The notes beneath the pieces were generated by a model that made no database searches, was not told the origin of the DNA, and was given only the letters and a program-made list of their open reading frames with translations. From NCBI RefSeq assembly GCF_030317035.1, contig NZ_JASZYK010000004.1, forward strand, positions 434,001 to 498,000: a stretch of 64,000 bases of DNA. The letters are read 5' to 3'. Origin of the DNA: Variovorax sp. J22G73. GTDB taxonomy: Bacteria; Pseudomonadota; Gammaproteobacteria; Burkholderiales; Burkholderiaceae_C. Shown in pieces: positions 60,056 through 64,000 of the stretch. Position numbers and translations under genes: made by a program. Numbering within the stretch: the first letter of the stretch is position 1; each line of letters begins with the position of its first letter.

Positions 60056-61696
60056 TCATGCAGACGTCGCAGCCACGTAACCCTTGAATTGTTCGCGCAA
60101 CTTTGTCTTCAACAATTTTCCGGTGGCCGTGTGCGGCAGGCTCTCGACAAAGGTTACGTCGTCCGGCAGCCACCACTTGACCACGCGCTGCGCGAGAAAA
60201 GTGAGCAGTTCCTCGCGCGTCACTTCGCTGCCCGCGCGCTTCACCACGATGAGCAGGGGCCGCTCCTGCCACTTGGGGTGCGCAATGCCGATCACCGCCG
60301 CCTCGGCCACCGCAGGGTGCGCGCTCGCGGCGTTCTCCAGGTCGATGGAAGAAATCCATTCGCCGCCCGACTTGATCACGTCCTTCGCGCGGTCGACCAG
60401 TTGCACATAGCCGTCTTCGTCGATGTTGGCGACGTCGCCTGTCGGAAAGAAGCCTTCGGCGTCGAGCACCGGGCCGCCCTCGCTCTTGAAGTAGCCGCTC
60501 GCAATCCACGGCCCGCGCACGTGCAGGTGGCCGAAGGCCTTGCCGTCGTGCGGCAGGCGCTGGCCGTCTTCGCCGACGATCTTCAGCTCCACGCCCCACA
60601 CGCCGCGGCCCTGGCGCATCTTCACGCGCAGCTGCTCGTCCTTGGGCATCGAGAGGTGCTTGGGCAGCAGGTTGCCGATCACGCCGATGGGGCTGGTCTC
60701 GGTCATGCCCCAGCCCTGCACGAAGTCGGCACCGAAGTCGCGCTCGAAGCGCTCGATCATGCTGCGCGGCGTGGCCGCGCCGCCCACGCCGATGCGCTTC
60801 AGGCCGATGGCGCGCGTGTCGATCTCGGGGTGCGCGTCGAAGTACTGGAACAACATCAGCCAGATGGTGGGCACCGCCTGCGAGAACCCGACGTTCTCGT
60901 CGCGCATCAGCTCGTACAGGCTCTGGCCGTCCATGTGCGGGCCGGGCATGACCAGCTTGGCGCCGGCCATGGCCGCCGCATACGGCATGCCCCATGCGTT
61001 GGCGTGGAACATGGGCACGGCCAGCAGCAGCGTCATCTGCGAGTTGACGCCGAAGGTGTCGGGCGCGCATTCCATCAGCGAGTGCAGCACGGTGGAGCGG
61101 TGCGAATACAGCACGCCCTTCGGGTTGCCGGTGGTGCCCGAGGTGTAGCAAAGCGAGGAGGCCGTGCGCTCGTCGAACTCGGGCCACGCATACACATCGC
61201 TCTGCGTGCCGACCAACTCGTCGTAGCACAGCAGGTTGGGCACGTCGATGGCGGGCATGTGTGCGCGGTCGGTCATGGCGATGAAGGCGCGCACCGTCTT
61301 CAGCTGCGGCGCCAGCTTTTCGACCAGCGGCGCCAGGTTGGTGTCGAAGAAGAGCACCTTGTCTTCGGCGTGGTTGACGATGTAGTCGATCTGCTCCGGA
61401 AAGAGCCGCGGGTTCACCGTGTGCAGCACCGCGCCGGCGCCGGACACGCCGAAGTACAGCGCCAGGTGGCGCCATGTGTTCCACGCCAGCGTGCCCACGC
61501 GGTCGCCGGGCTCAATGTCGAGTGCCGCCAGCGCATTGGCCACCTGCTTGGCGCGGCGCTGGATGTCGGCGTAGTTGGTGCGGTGCACCGGGCCTTCGAC
61601 CGTGCGCCCGACGATTTCCGCGTGCGGATGAAAGGTGGCCGCGTGGTCGATGAGCGACGAGATCAGCAGCGGGCGGTCTTGCATCAATCCGAACAT
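60056..61696 (-). CDS. Long-chain-type acyl-CoA synthetase (AMP-binding)
   Basis: A 546-residue adenylate-forming enzyme. The phosphate-binding loop is SLCYTSGTTGNPKGVLYSHRST near residue 180; later motifs are QGWGMTETSP, FPTGDVANIDEDGYVQLVDRAKDVIKSGGEWISS and the catalytic Lys in PHTATGKLLKTKLRE. It activates a fatty or aromatic acid as the CoA thioester. The ATG at 61696 has CAGGAGACAGGCC upstream. The promoter must lie in the divergent gap before the phosphoesterase. Chain-length preference is not readable. Confidence 0.94.
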   Translation of the reverse strand: MFGLMQDRPLLISSLIDHAATFHPHAEIVGRTVEGPVHRTNYADIQRRAKQVANALAALDIEPGDRVGTLAWNTWRHLALYFGVSGAGAVLHTVNPRLFPEQIDYIVNHAEDKVLFFDTNLAPLVEKLAPQLKTVRAFIAMTDRAHMPAIDVPNLLCYDELVGTQSDVYAWPEFDERTASSLCYTSGTTGNPKGVLYSHRSTVLHSLMECAPDTFGVNSQMTLLLAVPMFHANAWGMPYAAAMAGAKLVMPGPHMDGQSLYELMRDENVGFSQAVPTIWLMLFQYFDAHPEIDTRAIGLKRIGVGGAATPRSMIERFERDFGADFVQGWGMTETSPIGVIGNLLPKHLSMPKDEQLRVKMRQGRGVWGVELKIVGEDGQRLPHDGKAFGHLHVRGPWIASGYFKSEGGPVLDAEGFFPTGDVANIDEDGYVQLVDRAKDVIKSGGEWISSIDLENAASAHPAVAEAAVIGIAHPKWQERPLLIVVKRAGSEVTREELLTFLAQRVVKWWLPDDVTFVESLPHTATGKLLKTKLREQFKGYVAATSA

Positions 61697-61855
61697 GGCC
61701 TGTCTCCTGTTTTCTGGGGGGCGAAACGCGCTGGCATCGTAGGCAGCGTGCGCCGCAGGCCGCATCGTCGGAACGGACGAGTTGAGCGCTCCCAACACAT
61801 GGGGAACGCGCGGGGAACGAAACCTGCTTGCCGCACCGCAACCTCCAGGCCCGCC

Positions 61856-62650
61856 ATGCTCATCGCCCACATCTCCGACCCGCACATCCGCCCCGCCGGC
61901 CAGCTCTACCAGGGCGTGGCCGACTCGAACCGCATGTTCGAAGACGCCATCGACCACCTGCACGCGCTCGACCGCCGGCCCGACCTGCTGCTGCTCACCG
62001 GCGACCTGGTCGACGAAGGCCGGCCCGACGAATACGCGCAGGCGCGGCGCCTGCTCTCAAAGCTGCGCATGCCGTACCTGGTGATTCCGGGCAACCACGA
62101 CCACCGCGAAAACTTTCGCGCGGCCTTCGCGGACCACGCGTACCTGCCGGCCGAAGGCGCGCTGCACTACTGCGTGAACGCGCACCCGGTGCGTATCGTG
62201 GCGCTCGACTCGTGCGTGCCGGGCCGCCACCACGGCGATGTCGACGCGCACGGGCTCGCGTGGCTGCGCCGCACGCTGGAGGCCGACCGCGCCAAGCCCA
62301 CGCTGCTGATGCTGCACCACCCGCCCTTTGCCAGCGGCATTCCGTACATGGACGCGTACCGCTACCTCGACCCGGCACCGCTCGCGGCCGTGCTGGGCGC
62401 GTTCGACAACATCGAGCTGGTGCTGTGCGGCCACGTGCACCGCACGATGCTGCGGCGCTGGGCGGGCACGGTGGTGTGCGCCTGCCCCAGCAGCACGACC
62501 GAGATCGCGCTGCGGCTGGCGGCCGATGCCGCACCCGCGTCGTACATGGGCCGGCCGGGGTGCATGCTGCATCTGTGGAGCGAGGCGCAGGGCATGGTGA
62601 GCCATGTGAGCCACATCGGGGCGATGGAGGGGCCGTTTCCGTTTGCCTGA
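61856..62650 (+). CDS. Metallophosphoesterase (CpdA/GpdQ-like)
   Basis: A 264-residue calcineurin-like phosphoesterase. All motifs are present: DPH (MLIAHISDPHIRP), GDLVDEG, GNHDHR, HHPPF and GHVHRT. CpdA-type enzymes hydrolyse cyclic AMP and GpdQ-type enzymes hydrolyse glycerophosphodiesters; the fold does not decide between them. The start at 61856 places the first motif at its usual position. It is divergent from the acyl-CoA synthetase and followed 77 bases later by the AraC regulator. Confidence 0.93.
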   Translation: MLIAHISDPHIRPAGQLYQGVADSNRMFEDAIDHLHALDRRPDLLLLTGDLVDEGRPDEYAQARRLLSKLRMPYLVIPGNHDHRENFRAAFADHAYLPAEGALHYCVNAHPVRIVALDSCVPGRHHGDVDAHGLAWLRRTLEADRAKPTLLMLHHPPFASGIPYMDAYRYLDPAPLAAVLGAFDNIELVLCGHVHRTMLRRWAGTVVCACPSSTTEIALRLAADAAPASYMGRPGCMLHLWSEAQGMVSHVSHIGAMEGPFPFA

Positions 62651-62727
62651 GCGGGGCACAAGCACGCTGGCCTGACGGCGCCGTCGCGCGCAGAATGCGG
62701 CCGAAGGCCTCCACGCCACATGCCCCC

Positions 62728-63531
62728 ATGCCGCAGGAACGCACCCTCCTCTACGCCGGCCACGAGTTCACCGTGGAGCACGTGCGCGCCCATGCGCACA
62801 CGGGCCCCGACTGGAGCGCGCCCTACACCCTGGCGACGCGCCGCATCGTCTTTCCGACCGGGCGTGCGCTGCTCGACGTGCGTTCGGGCGACAGCACCTG
62901 GCTGGTCGACGGGCTCACCGCCATGCACTTCGGCGAGGCCATGGTCTACCAGCTGCGCCTGGCCGCGCGCGGCGTGCGCCACAGCATGGTGGTCAGCCGA
63001 CACGCGGTGCCGCGCGCGGACGCGGCGCCCCTGTTCTGCCTGCTGTCGCCGCGCGCGCTGTACCGCGTGCACGTGGCGCAGCGGCGGCTTCGCGCGGGCA
63101 ACGCGAGCGAAGAAAGCAAAGGGAGCGATGCAGCCACCATCGCTTCGCTGGTAGCGCAGCTCGGCACGTCGCGCCCGCAGGCACCGCTGAAAGGCGCCGT
63201 GGCGCGCGCGAAGCGGCTGCTCGCGGAGACCGCCGACCGCGAGGCGCGACTGTCGTTGCACGAAGTGGCCGACGCCGTCTCGCGCTCGCCCTTCCACCTG
63301 GCGCGCAGCTTCCGCGAGCAGACCGGGCTCAGCCTGCACCAGTACCGCCAGCACCTGCGGCTCGCCGCGGCCATGGAACGGCTGGCCGAGGGTGACGCCG
63401 ACCTCGCGGGCATCGCGCATGACCTCGGCTACTGCAGCCAGAGCCACCTGGGCGCGGTGTTCCGGCGCGAAACGGACGTCACGCTGGGCGAGGCACGCCA
63501 CGCACTCGGTACGCCGGCCGCACGAATTTGA
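62728..63531 (+). CDS. AraC-family transcriptional regulator
   Basis: A 267-residue protein. The N-terminal part (residues 1-110) is cupin-like (ALLDVRSGDSTWLVDGLTAMHFGEA), a possible effector domain. The C-terminal AraC domain has two helix-turn-helices (LSLHEVADAVSRSPFHLARSFREQTG and LAGIAHDLGYCSQSHLGAVFRRETDV). ATGs at 62695 and 62728 are possible starts. The EamA gene follows 36 bases later on the same strand, so it may be its target. Confidence 0.93.
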   Translation: MPQERTLLYAGHEFTVEHVRAHAHTGPDWSAPYTLATRRIVFPTGRALLDVRSGDSTWLVDGLTAMHFGEAMVYQLRLAARGVRHSMVVSRHAVPRADAAPLFCLLSPRALYRVHVAQRRLRAGNASEESKGSDAATIASLVAQLGTSRPQAPLKGAVARAKRLLAETADREARLSLHEVADAVSRSPFHLARSFREQTGLSLHQYRQHLRLAAAMERLAEGDADLAGIAHDLGYCSQSHLGAVFRRETDVTLGEARHALGTPAARI

Positions 63532-63567
63532 TAGCAGCCACGCGGCGCGGTCGCCAGACTCGCCGCC

Positions 63568-64000
63568 ATGCACCGCAACCTCAGCACCGGCCTGCTCGCC
63601 GCGGCCGCCGCCGCGCTCGTCGGCAGCGCCTGGCAACTCGTTTCCCGCCACGGCGTCACCACCACGCTCGGGCCCATGGAGCTGGCCTTGATGCGCTACG
63701 GCATCCCCGCGCTGCTGCTGGCGCCCCTGTGGTTCGGCAAGCGACGCATCGCACCGGGCGCCTCGCGACTTGCGCGCATGCTGCTGGTCGCCGGCGGCGG
63801 CCTGCCTTTCGGGCTGCTGGTGCTGGCCGGCGCGCAATGGGCGCCCGCGAGCCACATGGGCATCTTCATGGCCGGCAGCCTCCCACTGTTCACGGCCGTC
63901 GGCGCGTGGCTCCACAAGGGGCAGAAGGTGAACGGCCTGCGCCTGGCGGGCCTGTGCTGCATCGCGCTCGGCATGGCGCTGTTCGCGGCGAGCAGCTTTC
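63568..64000 (+). CDS. EamA/DMT-family transporter (3' truncated by window end)
   Basis: The first 144 residues of a drug/metabolite transporter with at least four membrane helices (LLAAAAAALVGSAWQLVSRHG, LMRYGIPALLLAPLWF, GLPFGLLVLAGAQWAPASHMG, AGLCCIALGMALFAA). It begins at an ATG preceded by no strong ribosome site. The rest lies beyond the window. The AraC gene 36 bases upstream may regulate it. Confidence 0.88.
   Translation, partial: MHRNLSTGLLAAAAAALVGSAWQLVSRHGVTTTLGPMELALMRYGIPALLLAPLWFGKRRIAPGASRLARMLLVAGGGLPFGLLVLAGAQWAPASHMGIFMAGSLPLFTAVGAWLHKGQKVNGLRLAGLCCIALGMALFAASSF

Noticed and set aside
59844..60080. 78-codon plus-strand frame before the acyl-CoA synthetase stop
   Set aside because: It has no ribosome site, low-complexity content and overlaps the 3' end of the acyl-CoA synthetase gene; no domain is recognisable.

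Overview
The window is high-GC DNA from a betaproteobacterium, most likely Comamonadaceae and probably Variovorax or a close relative. Support: strong G/C third-position bias with Arg/His/Ala-rich antisense frames; a fused LivM-LivG transporter; a pyrR-pyrB-pyrC' operon whose dihydroorotase-like protein has lost its metal ligands; a complete Pil-Chp chemosensory operon; a rubredoxin/thiD-like/hemL block; and dispersed short intergenic repeats of a kind common in that family. No rRNA, integrase, transposase, CRISPR array or phage gene is visible, so this is ordinary chromosome.

Layout. (1) 1-840: the 3' end of a methyl-accepting chemotaxis gene and a small exported protein. (2) 955-12275, minus strand: a ten-gene catabolic/transport cluster (FAD dehydrogenase, SDR, branched-chain-type ABC transporter, metallo-beta-lactamase-fold hydrolase, EamA transporter, old-yellow-enzyme oxidoreductase, EthD protein) controlled by a divergent IclR regulator (12461-13258). 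This is the best candidate for an undescribed pathway. (3) 13368-13543: a 25-residue membrane peptide gene followed by a strong terminator. (4) 13576-18183, minus: acyltransferase, pyrC', pyrB, pyrR, ruvX/yqgF and yqgE in a tightly overlapping operon, back to back with photolyase phrB. (5) 19773-29839, minus: pilG-pilH-pilI-pilJ-chpA, the twitching-motility chemosensory operon. (6) 29924-34772: rubredoxin, ThiD-like kinase, hemL, a small beta-barrel protein and purH. (7) 34788-39394: fis, dusB, yqaA, a GST, a zeta-toxin-like kinase with a small overlapping partner, and ychF. (8) 39682-46981: a ribose operon with two consecutive substrate-binding proteins, rbsA, rbsC, rbsR, rbsK and rbsD, preceded by two LacI-type operators. 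(9) 47054-53407: MOSC protein, UbiH-family hydroxylase, dsbC, M61 peptidase, a DUF2325 gene with a Fur-box-like site, and an enoyl-CoA hydratase. (10) 53470-55406: ECF sigma factor with its probable anti-sigma protein. (11) tRNA-Met(CAT) with clear promoter and terminator. (12) 55822-58346: a copper/cytochrome-oxidase maturation cluster (DUF2946, exported DJ-1-like protein, SCO1, PCuAC). (13) 58664-64000: two unknown genes, an acyl-CoA synthetase, a metallophosphoesterase, an AraC regulator and a truncated EamA transporter.

How the parts work together. Region 2 couples uptake (periplasmic binding protein plus LivH/LivMG/LivF) to oxidoreductases and a hydrolase, under an IclR-type sensor. Region 4 combines pyrimidine synthesis with the structural partner PyrC'. 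Region 5 senses surface or chemical cues through PilJ-PilI-ChpA and signals through PilG and PilH. Region 8 imports and phosphorylates ribose under RbsR. Many genes in these operons begin with GTG or ATG codons that overlap the preceding stop codon, which points to translational coupling. All functional assignments rest on motif recognition by eye; no database search was run.
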